Source of the DNA: Labyrinthula sp. Ha
Lineage: Eukaryota; Sar; Bigyra; Labyrinthulida; Labyrinthulaceae
Length of the DNA stretch: 64,000 nt
Direction: 5' to 3'
Assembly: GCA_015227615.1 (NCBI GenBank)
Contig: JAALGZ010000001.1
Coordinates: forward strand, 434,001-498,000
Positions 35,701-49,688 of this stretch are shown in pieces (the first letter of the stretch is position 1; each line of letters opens with the position of its first letter). The notes beneath the pieces were generated by a model. It was not told the origin of the DNA. It searched no databases and saw only the letters and a list, made by a program, of their open reading frames with translations. Made by a program: the position numbers and the translations under genes.

Positions 35701-38700
35701 CTCCAAAACTTTCAAAAACTACAACAATGTCTTTCAGTTGAAGTATTGGGAGATTTGGATATGTGTGTCCAGTGTTTGCTCATAGCGGGCAAGATTCATG
35801 AACTATCAGCAGCTGTTAAGGTTTTCTTGACCGATATTGATAAATTAAACTGGGTGTGGAGTAGGGACAAAGACGAAGAGTTCAGAAAGTTCCTGAGGAA
35901 CAAACCTGATCTTGAAGAATACGTCAAGACATTGAGCAAATTTGCTCATGCCGAAGAATCCGCAATTAGCCTTCCGAGCACAGCGGTAAAGGGAATTTTG
36001 TTTTTTCAATGTACGAACCTTAAATCTACTATTCTCTACGAGTTACAAGGCTGGAAGAAATGTTTTGGTGCTCCACTTAAAGAAAAGCTTGTTCAAGAGC
36101 TCGATAAATCTCTTAACGAAATCAGTAGTGTCACCACCAATGTGCATAAAATAAATCTCACGGACAGATTCGGAGGTGATATATACACTTCAAAAGAAGT
36201 TGAAATTTCTCTAGCGAAGGAGTATCTTGGCTACAAGATGTTGCTTGATACTTCCCTTGACTTGTATTGTCTGTGTTGTACATTTGATGCTAGACTTCTT
36301 GAGTTGTGTCAGCTATATGATCTGCTTCGCTCTAATAAGGTTCCACTTCCGGATGAGGTTTGCATTTCAAAAAAGCTTAGCAAATGCAAACATACTTGGA
36401 CCGAGCTTCAGGGCTTAGAACCTGCCTTCTTTGACCAACTATCTAAAAAAAAAGCTCAACTTCTGCACATTGTGATTTCCTCGGAAAATATGCTTGCCAC
36501 CAGTGTTTACTTGTTATTACAAGACTTGAATCAATATTTTGCCAGATTTTCTTCTGATTTACAGGAGAATGACTGTTTTACGAACTTGGAACTACAGTAC
36601 ATGCAACTCGAGAGAACTGCTAAAACGTTAAAGCAAGTCCAAAACGGGCTGGGCCTAGTGTCGCACCCAAACCATGTCTTCTGTTATGCAGCAATTTGCG
36701 TCACTGGATTAAAGGGTTTCTTGAGAATAAAGCGGAAGTTATTGGTACTGACAAGAAAGTGGACCACAACAAAGTTATTGCGTTACACTGATATAAATTC
36801 AGATAAAAGTGCTCTTCAAGAACTTGAGAGGTTACTTCTTGATATCCCAAAGACAGTACAAGAAAAAGACGATTTCGTTTCTCTGTCAAGGAGCGTTCGA
36901 CTCTATGGGGCCCGAGTTTGGCTAGTGTCAATGCTTTGCCAGCCCTGGATTGAAAAGAGCACATTAGAAGAAATTTCCCACTTTTTGTTTGAGGCACGGG
37001 TGGAGATTACAAATCTCACCGTTATTCAGTTGTTTTCCTTAGCTGAGGTGAAGAATGAACTAGAATGTACTAGATTAAGTTTCGCTGCAGAAAAAATATT
37101 TAGGCAAAATGTTTCACTTAATAGATTGTCTAAGAAGTGGCGCTCCTTTGTATTCTTGTTCAACTCTCCGCGTGATATTATTCAGTTCTTAGAACACCTT
37201 CAGGGCGACAAAGCAGAGTTATTGAAACTGGATTCGGCTAAGAATCTTCCAAATCAGAAAGAGACAAAACAAGTGCTTTTAGAACTACTGAATAAGTTGG
37301 AATTCTTTTTTACACATCTTATTTCTTGTTCTAATCGACGGGATGAACTTAAGGGTGTTTTTGATACATCAGACATCAGGTTTAAAGTCCCTGTTGGTTA
37401 CCAACTGCTTCAAAAAGCGACGGATGAGTTATCTTCTCTGTATGAGTTAATCAAAAGACAGAAATATGTGTATGTATTGGCTCAATATGATAGTCTCAGA
37501 ACTGATATGGAGAAGCTCCACCATTCCCTGGAAGGTGTAGAATTTAGGTTGAGAGAGTTTGTCGCTCAAGAAAGAAAAGTATGCCCTAGGCTCTATTTCC
37601 TTACAATAGAAGAAATTATTGCCTTGGTAAAAGGAAATGGTTTAGTTAGCTCTAGTTATGTTGGCTTTATTTTCCCTTTTATTTCTGAAATATTCGCTGG
37701 TAAGGATAATCAGTGCTATTTTGCTCGTAGTAGATGGCAGGTTAGATTTCAGGAACAAAGACATGAAAACTTAGAGTTAGAAGGCAAGTTGAAGACAAAT
37801 TTGGCATTGTGTGACGAGATTCAGTTTTTCGAAGAACGTATCAAAACTGAATGTAGAGGTAACATAAAGCAGACTATAGCCCAGTTTGAAGAATCCAGCG
37901 TGAACAAGTTGGCTATAGTGAGCTTGTTATCCGAAAGAAGACCGCTTTTTCAATCAAAAGAGCTTGGAGTTCATATTTTGTGCTCAAAACTGTCTAAGAG
38001 CTCAGAATCGGACGGCAAATTCTCCTTGGATTTTATTCGGGATGTTGCTGTCGACTTGCGTCAAATAATAGGAAGAGAGCAACATCTTCCCTGCACAGAA
38101 AATATCAAGCTGGAACTTTATTCAATACTGCTCACGCTAGCTTCATATCAACATTGGCTCACACACATATTCGAACTCCAATCGGAAAATATTCCTCTAT
38201 CATTTTTATATTACACGTTCCTTGCCCCTACTAAAGTGCTTAATATTGCCGTGGGTTATTATCAGCTCAACTACGAATTTGAGTACACTGGGCTTCACTC
38301 TGTGGGATACTGTCTGTGTACTACTATGAAAATCCAATTTGCAATTTTTTCAGCAATGGTTAAGAACCGTCCGCTAAGACTCCATTCTTCTGAACCTGGT
38401 TCTAGGTCTTCTTTAGTAAAGTCAATTGCCAATATATTAGGGAGGCCTTTCTTCTTGCATGAATTTGGGTTTATGCTTTCAGAGCATTCCTTCTTGTCAA
38501 TTCTGAAAGGTTCAAGACAACAGAGTGCTGTGGTGTGCTTCCTTAGTGAATATCCTTCTGCACAGCAAGACCCAAAGTTCTTATATGCACAACTTGTAAA
38601 TTGGAGCCTCAAGAAATTAAATGTTGACAATTCAACCGCAAGAAATACTAATATTTGTCAGTCTGCGACGAAGTGTATGAGCCTTATCTTATTGATGGAC

Positions 38701-41700
38701 ACATTTCAACGTAGTGCGGGGGCATCATTCGGCACGTTATTCCCGCACATACACTGTTCCCAACCATTAAACGAGTATTTCTCGTGCCTTTTTTTCACAG
38801 TTTTCCCGAAGTTTTGGAAGTCTCTAGGGTTTGTTTTTGCAAATTTATGGGTTGATTTTTGTAACGTTTTTAGTATATGCTTTGACGAAAGATTCTTTGA
38901 GAGCCTGAGCCTTAGTTTAACGAAGGTCAGTAACCAATGCACAAATGAAAATGAGGTGAAATATTTTTCGCTTAAATGCCTGTTGTGCCATTATAGTGGT
39001 GTGTTCAGTTCCGCGAAAAAGTCGTATCTTCGTGGGCTAGTGGAACCGCTCTTATCTGGTTGTAATGTACCACAGTTGAAGCAACTATTGGAGAGGGAAG
39101 AAGTTTTCGCGCCCGGGGAACGGGAGGGCTGCGCTTTGTCACGTCTGCTTGTCATAGGTGTTTCTAGGGTAGGAAAAAGCACCTTTATAAAGGAGCATAT
39201 TCAAAAGAATAGGAGTTCGACTGTGAATTTTCAGCTGGCTAGATATTCACCAGGGTCCTTTACTCTGGATGAACTAAACACTCTGCGACTCTCTAATAGG
39301 TTAGGCTGGTATCAAGCTCTTTGGCCTAAAGTAGGTGATGAACGAGTGTACAGAGTATTATGGCTAGATGACATGGACTTGCCTCATATGCGGCCAATAG
39401 CATTGGACAATTGCTTAGAACGAACACTAGAGTCGAGCCATGCGCGGAAACAGAAAGCGATGATACACAAACTTTTTGTTGAGTGCAGAAGTTTGGAAAA
39501 CTTCGCTCCGGTACATATTCATGAGTTTTCTGTAATTCACTTGAAACTTGTTCTTGACGATTTTCGGGCATGGATGAAACCAACTGTAAATATTGTCTCT
39601 CAGACCCTTTCTCGCAAATTGAAACCCAAGTTAACAAATTTAATTTTTACTCGATTCTTTGATATTGTCGTTTCGCCCTTGTTGAAAGCTCATAACAGTA
39701 TACTCCTTGCTGAGCAAACACTAGGGCAGCTTTACGAGAATTTTTTTCATTTGATTGAAAATACGCTATCAGTTTCCAACATTGATGGTGAGGGAGATAT
39801 TGTACAGCACAATGTCAAGCAACTTCTGGTATATTGTTTTATTTGGACACTTGGGTTGTCTCAGTCTGGGCCAGAAAATGATGAGTTTCTTAGCGACATG
39901 AAATTAAAGATTTATGAGTTCTCAGGGCAACAGCTATCCCCTTCTCCTTTTAAATTTAGGCTGGATTTGTGTTGCTTTCAGTGGAAACCATGGTTCCCTT
40001 CCGAGTTGCTGCATGAGTTGGGAACTTTCAGTCCCGATACCGTTTTTATCCCACCTCATGACTTCAACAGAGTTTCTCACTTGATCAATCTATACCAGTG
40101 TAGAGGAAAAGGTGTCTTAATTCGATCCCCAGTTACTATTTTAAATAAACGTCTCATTAGTCAACTTAATTGTGAATCTGGCGGTGTGTTTGGCGTTGAT
40201 GGACTGGTGCTGCGCGATTCTTCTGCTTGTCGCGCCCTATTTGAAGGCTCTTTGAGTTATGGCGCAATTGGAGCCCACTCTTGTGTTGAAGCAAAGAAGA
40301 AACTCTTCATAACCGATTTTAATGCCCCCTCAAAGAAGAAACAATTTCATTCAATAACACAGTTTTTCTTTGAACTCGAGGACTCTCGAGAAATTACTAG
40401 AATAAGCCCTTCTCAAAAATTTGTGAAGACAACTGTAGCCAATGTTTGCATTATATACCAAGTTGCAAGGGTACACGCACTTGGAAAACTCCAACATATA
40501 ACGTTCCACGACAGCATCTCTGGTGAAGTTGATGTGCTGCCTTCTCTACTGTTACAAGAGGTTGCTACGTATCCCACAATTGACAAAGAGCTAGTCCTAG
40601 CAGTTTTAAAACAAACTTTGGCCTTTAGGTCATTTTGGAACTCAGACTCTTCTCACCACTCAAACCTGGCTATAGCTGACAGCACTAACCTCGTTCAAAT
40701 ATACCACCTTTTTTACATGGGTTTGATAGAATTTTTATTTTGTGCTAACGGTAAACCCCTTAAAAGTGTGGAAGTCTTATTGTCCGGTCAAAGCCTTTTG
40801 TGTTTTCTTTGTGTGTCTGCGTGCAATCAAAATATAAACAATGTATGGCCAACTGAAGAAGACTTGGAGAAATATATTTCCAATAGCTTCCCCAAGCAAA
40901 ACTCATCGAAGCTCCAAAATATAAGGAAAAAACAGACTTCCGGATTTTCGAAAGAACTTTTAAGAAGTGAAAAGCCTCTCTTTACTGGACATCTGAATTT
41001 TTGTGACAAGTCGTTCACCTCACTACAGGATTTGTTGTCTAAATTCACCTCAACTTTAGGACTTGCAGAGGAATATGTAACGGAAGGCTTTGTTTGGAAA
41101 CTTTGCTTTCTTCTGACTGGAGTCAAGTTTCTTCCTGTTGTTTTGGTTTCCTCTTTCATGTCGCAGGCTCGTACTTTGGTGAAAAAACTTTGCGAAACAA
41201 TTGCATTTACTGTTTTTGAGCTTGAAGGCGGAGAGGGTGACGATGTTCAAAGAAAAATTTTGAGGGAGTGCCTGGAAGCGGCTCAAGATAAAAAAGTGTT
41301 TCTGTTGATAAGTTTCTCCCCGGGAAATTACTACGAAATATTCTACTTCTGTTTGTTCTTTTCCAGGTTTGGAGTCCCAGGAATAAATAGTTTTCCTGCT
41401 TCGGTTCGAGCAATTTCATTTCAAAGCATTAACCTTAGAGCTGCAGCCAAGAACTTTCGTGTAGGATTCCTCAGTGATTCATATGGGTATACTCATTCAA
41501 TGCAAGAGTTGTTTCCTGCGAGCCATGAATGGTTTGTTACACAAAATCTTGACGAGTTCCTCCCAGCGCTCGCTAATAATCCTCGAGAAGATTATTCAGT
41601 ACTGCTTGAGGCTATTTATAAACTAGCAAGCAAGAATGAAATAAACAAAAGCCTCATTTTCAGACTTCCATCGATATCATACCATAATATTTTCTATAGC

Positions 41701-44700
41701 TTCTACTTTAGAATATCTGAAAGAGAACAGATTGTTCAAAGTAAGGGTGTGGAACTACAGCGTGGTTTTAGTAGATGTGAAAAGGAGGTTGAACAACATA
41801 TACAAGAAATTAACGAAAGACTATCAACCCTTAGTAGCCAGAAAAAAAAGCTGAAGGAGGAAGTTGAAAACCAAAACACGGCTCTCAAAGTAATCCAGCA
41901 AAAGCAAGTTGCTTTAAGACAATCTACTCAGCAGTATAATGATGCTATCCTCGCGTCTACCAAATCAGGAATGCAAGATGAGGATGCACATAACTTGCAG
42001 AAACTTCCTGGAACAAACCATGCCCAACTTGCCAATGAGATCAACAATATCCAGAAAAGTGCATTGAACTCTTTTCATGTAGCCGCTGAGACCAGCGATT
42101 TTGTTGCAATTCTCATGGATTGCATCAAATTACTGTCGCGCTCTTACTTATTTCCTCCAGAACATAATGAAATTCGTCTTAAACGGGAGATTTCTTTATT
42201 TCTACAACTTAACAGAAGCCCCGAACCTGAATGTGCTGACAATACCGAAAAATTTCAAACTCTTCTGCTAAATTTTGTACAAGAGAGCAGGAGTGTATAC
42301 TCCGCAGAAGTTTTTTCTCTTCTAGCTGTATACCTACAAGTGAAAGACCTCAACGCGGAGACAGCTAATCGAGTCTCTAATATTGTAAGAATAATATACG
42401 AGACTGTGGAGTTGGTTTCTAGGAGCTTCTTGAGATACTCGAAAGAAGCAAATAAAAACCCTGTCGAATTTCCTGCAGTATCAGATCTTCGCCAAAAAGA
42501 AAATGTAGAGCTCTTTGTGCTTGGTCTTGAAAAGAAGCAACAAGAAATAGCTGACTTAGAAAGCAACATACAAAACCAAATAACTTCATTGACGCATAGT
42601 CTTGAAGAATTATCTCTCTGTAGTACGACCATGTACAACAATTTAGGTCAATTGCAGGCTCTCAGCAAAGAATTGTCTACCTATGTGGAAAATACGTTGA
42701 CATCGCGAGATGGAGTGTCTGGAAACCGCGACTTTTGTAACTTCTTTCTGAGCATCGTTCTATATTTTGGTGGGCCCTTAGCAAATAATGCTAGGCAAGT
42801 GTTGTACGAAACTTTTGTACAGATGTTTTTTCACAATAAGGAGTTTATCATGTATTCAAAGGATTTTCAGGCTATACCTACTTTGGACGAGTATGTAACA
42901 TGGGCTCTTGGTTCATATAATCTAACAAGCGCAATAGAACTTGCAGGAAACTTTGAAACACTGTTCTTCAATGCAGTAACCGGCATCGCTGTCATTATTG
43001 ATCCTACTATGTATCTCTCTCAGAAGAAAATGTTTGTTCGCAGCGACGGCTCAATTAAAAGTGATACGATTCTTGAAGAGTTTATAAAGGCAAACGTATC
43101 AGCCGGGAGCCGACATTTTCTGAGGGTTCTTAGCTGTTGTCTTACGTATGTGAAATCAAGAGCTCAAGAAATCTCAGACATCCTTCCTACAGGCGCCACT
43201 CTTTTCTTGGTACTAGAAGATGAAATTACTTTAGATTTTCATGAATTTCCTGTTTTGTTAGTGGACTCGCTGCAGGAAGGATTTTACTCCCCGGAATTAG
43301 CTTTTCAGGTGCTTAATACTTTAGATCCCCAGGTTGCTGAGGGATATCTTAAAACTTCCGAAAGGTTGCTGAAACTGAAAACGATTAAGTATTCCTCCAC
43401 GCTTTCACTACATAGCATCATACTTCAGAAAACCACTAGTAAAGAAATTTTGACTCTTCTATTAGAGGTCTTAAGTGCTTTTATCCAGCTATCTGATATT
43501 GAAAATGAGCTTTGTCGCATAAATAAGCAAATTGAATTATGTCGAGAGAACTACCCCTACGTCTTTGAGTTGGGGAGGCGTTTATGCGTGCTTTTTTATG
43601 TTTCAACGTGTACTTGCCGCTTATTACCTAAGACTTATACTAGTTTGTCACTTTCTAGCTTTTTTACAGTTGTTGAGCATGTTGCAAGTGTAGGCGCTGG
43701 TACACTTGAAGACCTTTATGAAAAAATGTTTAGGGCGTTGATTATGAAGTTCTCTCCACCTGTTCAGAGTTTTTTCTTGACGCTAATTTTTTGCATGTTC
43801 AATTCTATGGGTCGTTTTCAAGTATGCTTAGATCAGGTGTTTTCAACTTTATTCGGACATGACCTACCGTCCCAGGAATTGAAGCTATCTTGCGACCAAT
43901 TAGACTCCTACTTAGAATATTTTCCTAAAGAGTTCTCGGATGTTGCGAAACCAATAACCTCTAGCCTGGCGAAAGATAAATCTCGTTGTAAACTTACTAG
44001 TATTAAGAGACTTGAAAAACTTTCGGATAAATTTCCGAAGCATTCGCAGGTTTTTACTTTTCTCGTTGCAGCTTCTATTATGAAAGACCCAGTCTATTCC
44101 TATATTCTGGCTTTTAGATCCTTAAGAGAGGGTTGCCAACTTCCGAATAAAGTTTGGCTTCCTAACTGCGAGGATATAGCTGAAGCTATATTATGTCAAA
44201 GAAGCTTTGAGAAAAAGTTCCCCATCGTAGTGTGTGTAAAGAATGAGTTCCCGTTGATGCAATTCTTCACTCGCTTTTCTATAAGCAATGAATACAGGTT
44301 AAGATTTTTTTTCGGAAGCAAGGCAATGGCACGCATACCAACTGAAAGCCAAATTCGAAATGCCGAAATCGAAACACTATTTGTGATTTGGGAAATGAAT
44401 CCAAACCTCACAGATCTAAATTCCAGCTTCTTTTTTTCAAAGAACGCAGTCATTATATTCGTAGCGGAATCCTACTATCAGCTTCCCATGAATATCTTAA
44501 AGAGTAGCCTTTGTTACCGTTTGGAGCATTGGTCTTCTCCAATTGCAACTTCCTTCTGCTTATCCAAAAACTTTCTTACAAGAAATGAGCTTGCCATAAT
44601 TGAATTAGAGAGCTGGCGAAGTTGTATAACCTCCTTAAGAGATCTATATGTGAGGCAGCTCATTTCAACTAAACCGCAAGCAAACCCTGCAACATTTGCT

Positions 44701-45678
44701 CCAACAAACCTTGGATTCATCGTGGTCCTTTTAGAAGATTATTTCTTCGAGGTTAAAACTTGTGAATTTATTTCCCATGCATCTCTGAATTATATTCTTG
44801 GAAACCTTGGTATCTTATCTACAGATGTCAAGTGTTATCTGGGGCCTCTCAGGGACCACCTAAAAGATTCTAGCTTCAACAGTATTCATGTAACCAGTAT
44901 AGTTGAACAGGATATTTTACTTAATCCTGACGATTCAATTCTAAATCGGCAGAAGCTGATTTGTAAACAAAATGAGATCTGTCTTTCTGCTGTTCTTGAA
45001 GTACTGAGGAATAAAATTCTGAATGATGTGGACAAGGAAAAGTTTGCAGAGAGAGCACCGCTGCTCAAACTAATAACAATGAAGCAACAGGCATTAGATG
45101 ACAGGGTTATAGAAGGAAACATACCTAAAGATGGTGAAAGAGATTTACTTGTAATTGAAACTCGAAATTTTGAGCAAGTATCCAGGCATTTGTGCGAAAT
45201 AGCCACAACAGGAACTAGCTCCCCACTAGTTATAGCGCAGACGTCATCTGTGAAACTGCTTCTGCAAGCGGTTGAATGTTCTCACTTGAGGAACAAGCAT
45301 GGAAGTTTCCTGAAACCAATGGAAGGAAGACCTGCAATCCGTGCAACCATTTATTGCCCGGTGGATGAACGACGTAAGCTTGAAAGTGGAAGTATTTATC
45401 TTCGGTATGTAAGTCTCATGAACGCAGAATGTTCAGGTAACATGCTAAAAAAATGTTCTGGCCCTTCTCTCCCACAATCTGTTTTATTAGAAGTATTACC
45501 TTCGTTGCAACGCTCAGAGGAAGATGTCCATGACTCAGATATCCTTTCAAAATCAAATGAGGTTTCCTTGCCTTTGGTTCTAGGTGGTGAAACTGTTTTA
45601 TGGGTTTCAGTGAAAACACAATGCAGCCGTGCGGAGCTTTTCGCCTGTGAAGCTCACTTCAAGTTGCTTCAAACATAA
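32759..45678 (+). CDS. Cytoplasmic-type dynein heavy chain with degenerate motor sites
   Basis: Exons 32759-32835, 32867-33061, 33090-33235 and 33266-45678; introns of 31, 28 and 30 nt, all in phase; 4,276 aa, near the ~4,300 of dynein-2 (DYNC2H1). The tail has the dynein pattern NIAWVKHLALEIEKPILEL. AAA1 is recognisable (YEFEYTG), but its Walker A position reads EPGSRSSLVK (about 1849-1858) and its Walker B CFLSEYP (about 1897-1903): no GKT/S lysine and no DE. AAA2 keeps GVSRVGKST (about 2104) and WLDDMD (about 2172). AAA3 (about 2420-2436) and AAA4 (about 2757-2777) lack P-loops. The stalk coiled coil lies at about 2959-3030 and 3215-3270, with the microtubule-binding region between. The C-terminus aligns by eye with the dynein C-terminal barrel (EVSLPLVLGG). 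The type is probably dynein-2 by length; dynein-1 is not excluded. The 12.4-kb intact frame argues against a pseudogene. Confidence 0.92.
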
Positions 45679-45723
45679 GGTCTTAAGCTTAATTTTCTGA
45701 ACCTTATCGTGTCAACAGTAACA

Positions 45724-46530
<807 letters not shown>

Positions 46531-47193
46531 TCACTTAAAATATAGTTGCAGAATGCATTGTACTTTGGGGAAATTACATTACATTAGCATGAATCTCATT
46601 TAAATGGGTTTTGACACTACCGATCCCAAAAGCTTACTCAAGGCCTAAGCCATCATTCAGATATAAACCCTGTATTTTGGATTATATTTGATAGTTTAAG
46701 GTAGTTTTTTTTATTTCATCGATCTTTACTTAAGTTTTTTTTCTGTTTATTGAGAGTTTTGGTCTTGTTTTCACAGTGAGATTTTCGCTAGGGTTGAGTG
46801 AGGTTTCACTGAGACTTGAGTAGAGGTTGGCTATATGGCATTATGTTTCGACCGAGAGAAAGATCTAGTCATATGTATTCATACATTATAATTACATGGC
46901 TTGGCTATGTTCTCATTGTTATATCATTCCTCTAAGTGTCCAATGATTTTCACTTTGTACAGATAATAAATTGATAAACAATATAAAATTAAAGCCAACA
47001 GATAAGAGTTAAGATCTCAAACTAATAATAATAAGTTCACGTAAGCCTCATTTACTATTATAAATTTGCATAAGTAAGAGTTTACCTTGTATACATCAAC
47101 CCTTCTAGTTGCCAGTATTGGTTTATAGTGCTTTAGAGATTGCTCCTTGTGGTTGGACTTAGGTATCTCCTGATTCTCGTTCAGTTGCTTCAC

Positions 47194-47596
47194 TTAGAAA
47201 CTACTCAATTTCTTTTCGATTTTTATATAATTTAAATATTTTTCATATTGCTTTCCTACGTGTGCTGGAAAATGTAAGAGGAAACTTTTGAACTGGTTCT
47301 TATAGGAGATGTAGTTAGAGTTCACTTGCCACATCAGAATGTAATTAACTTTGGCAAAATTCCTTTCCAGCATTAAAAAGATTACAAAACCGAGGTTCAA
47401 TGATATGGTAATATAGTGATGGTATAATTCGACTTGTTGTTGTTTGTTTGCAATCCAAAGTTTTCCGCATTCCATACACCAAAACATTTTTTGTTAAGAC
47501 TGGGCACTTATATTTGCAAGTTAACAAGCTGAACTCATCCGCAGCAATTAAATCAACAACTTCCATCATTCCTGGCGATAATTTGAGTAGAGACAT
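47194..47596 (-). pseudogene. Decayed ORF with zinc-ribbon-like Cys pairs
   Basis: Two overlapping frames, 83 and 97 codons, on the minus strand. One contains CKYKCPVL and the other FWCMECGKLW, which together resemble the Cys pairs of a zinc ribbon such as those at the N-terminus of some DNA-transposon proteins. Because the pieces are in different frames, and no GT-AG intron of usual size joins them, this is probably decayed. The family assignment is speculative. Confidence 0.22.
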
Positions 47597-48473
47597 GAAA
47601 CTGTTTTAGTAGCTTACATGCAGCTAGCAAAACTAAATTGCCTAGAAACACCTGTGCCCTCAGCGATTAAGCAGAAACTAAGGTTCGATTAATTGCTTCA
47701 TTGCTCCTCTGACAACAAGTTTAGCAGTTCAGACTCTTTTTTTATGTTTTCTATGAAGTTGCCAAGCTCTTTAGGCAACTATTCCCGTTGAAATCTAGCT
47801 CAATAAGAGTATTTTATGCACCATGGCGACTTGCTTAAAGGAATTCTTGCCGGATCGAAGGATATATTTTATCATTTTAACTTTACCAGATTTAGCTATC
47901 CTTCATGAATTTTTGCTTAGTTTAAATACTCGGTTCCCTTTAGATAATGTTTTCTACAACTTCTCTTCTTGATCAAACCTTTTCTGCTAGTTCAATTGCT
48001 CCTTGTCTTGGGCTCCGTATTCCATAAAACTAAAATAATTAATCAAAGTTTCTACATACAGGTACATTCATCTAATGTACTACTTTCTTATTAGGGCTCG
48101 GATTTGATTTAATGATAATTTATCCAGAAAAATTTTGCCTTTATTTTTCTTATTAATTGATTGGGTGAATAGCCCATCCGTCTTGATTGTTTATTTAGAT
48201 TCATTTGATTATCAACACAAGGCTACTCCACAAAGACCTGGTTCAAATAGTAAGAAAACATGTTTCTTAGTTTTACACCATACGCAAAGCTTTAAAAACT
48301 TAGCCACGTGGTCCAACCACATCCAATTCCCGAATTATTGCCATGTCATGTGGCCAGAGTTTAAAAGTTTTCATAAGGTGCAGAAAATAAGTAAGATTTT
48401 GTTTGGGAATTTTAAACAGTGTCGCATACCCCACCTTTGTTTTGAACACCAATTGATAATGAGAATAAAATCA

Positions 48474-48578
48474 GAATCATTCAATAAGCATCAAAATCCC
48501 AATTCTTGCATTGATAATCAAAATCAAAATAATTATCAAATAGTTATTGCTACTTTTTTAAAATCTAATTCCTAGCTC
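48474..48578 (-). repeat. Second copy of dispersed AT-rich repeat
   Basis: The complement of 48474-48551 matches 16899-16976 at about 83% by eye; the shared core includes TTTGATAATTATTTTGATT. Similarity probably continues to about 48578, where the complement reads GCTAGGAATTAGATTTT against GCCTTGGATTCGATAAG in the other copy. Its outer end is unclear and I see no matching direct repeats here. Confidence 0.5.
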
Positions 48579-49688
48579 AGGAACAGTTGATACGTTCTAT
48601 GAAATAGTTGTTTCATCTATTGCTATTTAGGGCACAGTAGGTGCTTACTCTACACAGTTAAATAAAACTCAATAAACTTATGCTCAGTAAAATTCACTTC
48701 ACCCGCTCTAATGGAAGATGCATATAGGCCTTGATGATTATGTATTACTTTCCAAGATGAAAGTTCTATAGGAGAATCCAGAAGCACATATAGTAAATTA
48801 AGAATTTTGAGCATAGGTTGGTTTCCACCGTTACACTGCTTAAAACCCTCTATGCCGGGTAAGCAATATTCTCGTGACATTCTTGCATCATGTAAGAAAG
48901 TTGGAGATAGGTTTTCCAATAAGATGGCAGACTTCAAATGATCAAACCATCATAAGGTTTACCGCGTGTCTACAAATAAGCTTTATGGCACAGAAACTAT
49001 ATCCTTCACTCCACGAGATACGGTTAGTAACTGGTAGGACTCTAGCCTAATGAAAAAATAACAAAACCGAGAGAACATGATAAGTTGGATTGAAGGGGTT
49101 AGTGTAATCAAAGAGAGCCCTGATTCCTTCTGTTTCACTGGGACTTCTTGATTAAATCTCTCTGAACAGTTTAAAACATACTCCATATTCATAGTGAGAA
49201 GTTTAACTTGGCATTTTAGCTGCTTTTAATACACCACCATCAGTCTACCAATATACGCAAGAGTTCCAGTATCTAAGTTCACAGAGCAATCGCCATTCTC
49301 CATTTGCGAAAGTGCATAAGAGCCTTTTCATCTCTATGTAATGACCACGGAAAACATTTTCTTTCGAACGGTGTTTGTGAATAGGCAGTATATATTGGTA
49401 GGCCAAGCAGAAAGAAATCCTTCAAACTTAAAACAGTCTATATAAACCATTAAGAATAAGCGCTGTGTCATGGCTACACTTAAATTAAAGCTTTCGAACC
49501 GTCAAACCAACGATGAAATGTTTTAACTTAACTAGAAACCCTAATATGAAGGTAGTATAATTTTGTTTGAACCTGCTTCACAGAGGTAAAAAGTAGAAGC
49601 ATTGCAACATGATATATTCCCAGTGACTCAACAACCAAACTTTAGGTTTACCAATTAACACATGGCACGTAACAAAAAATAAAGAGAT

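Noticed and set aside
33923-45619. Many minus-strand frames of 60-134 codons inside the dynein gene
   Set aside because: They are antisense shadows of the 12.4-kb coding exon and have no motifs or ATG contexts of their own.
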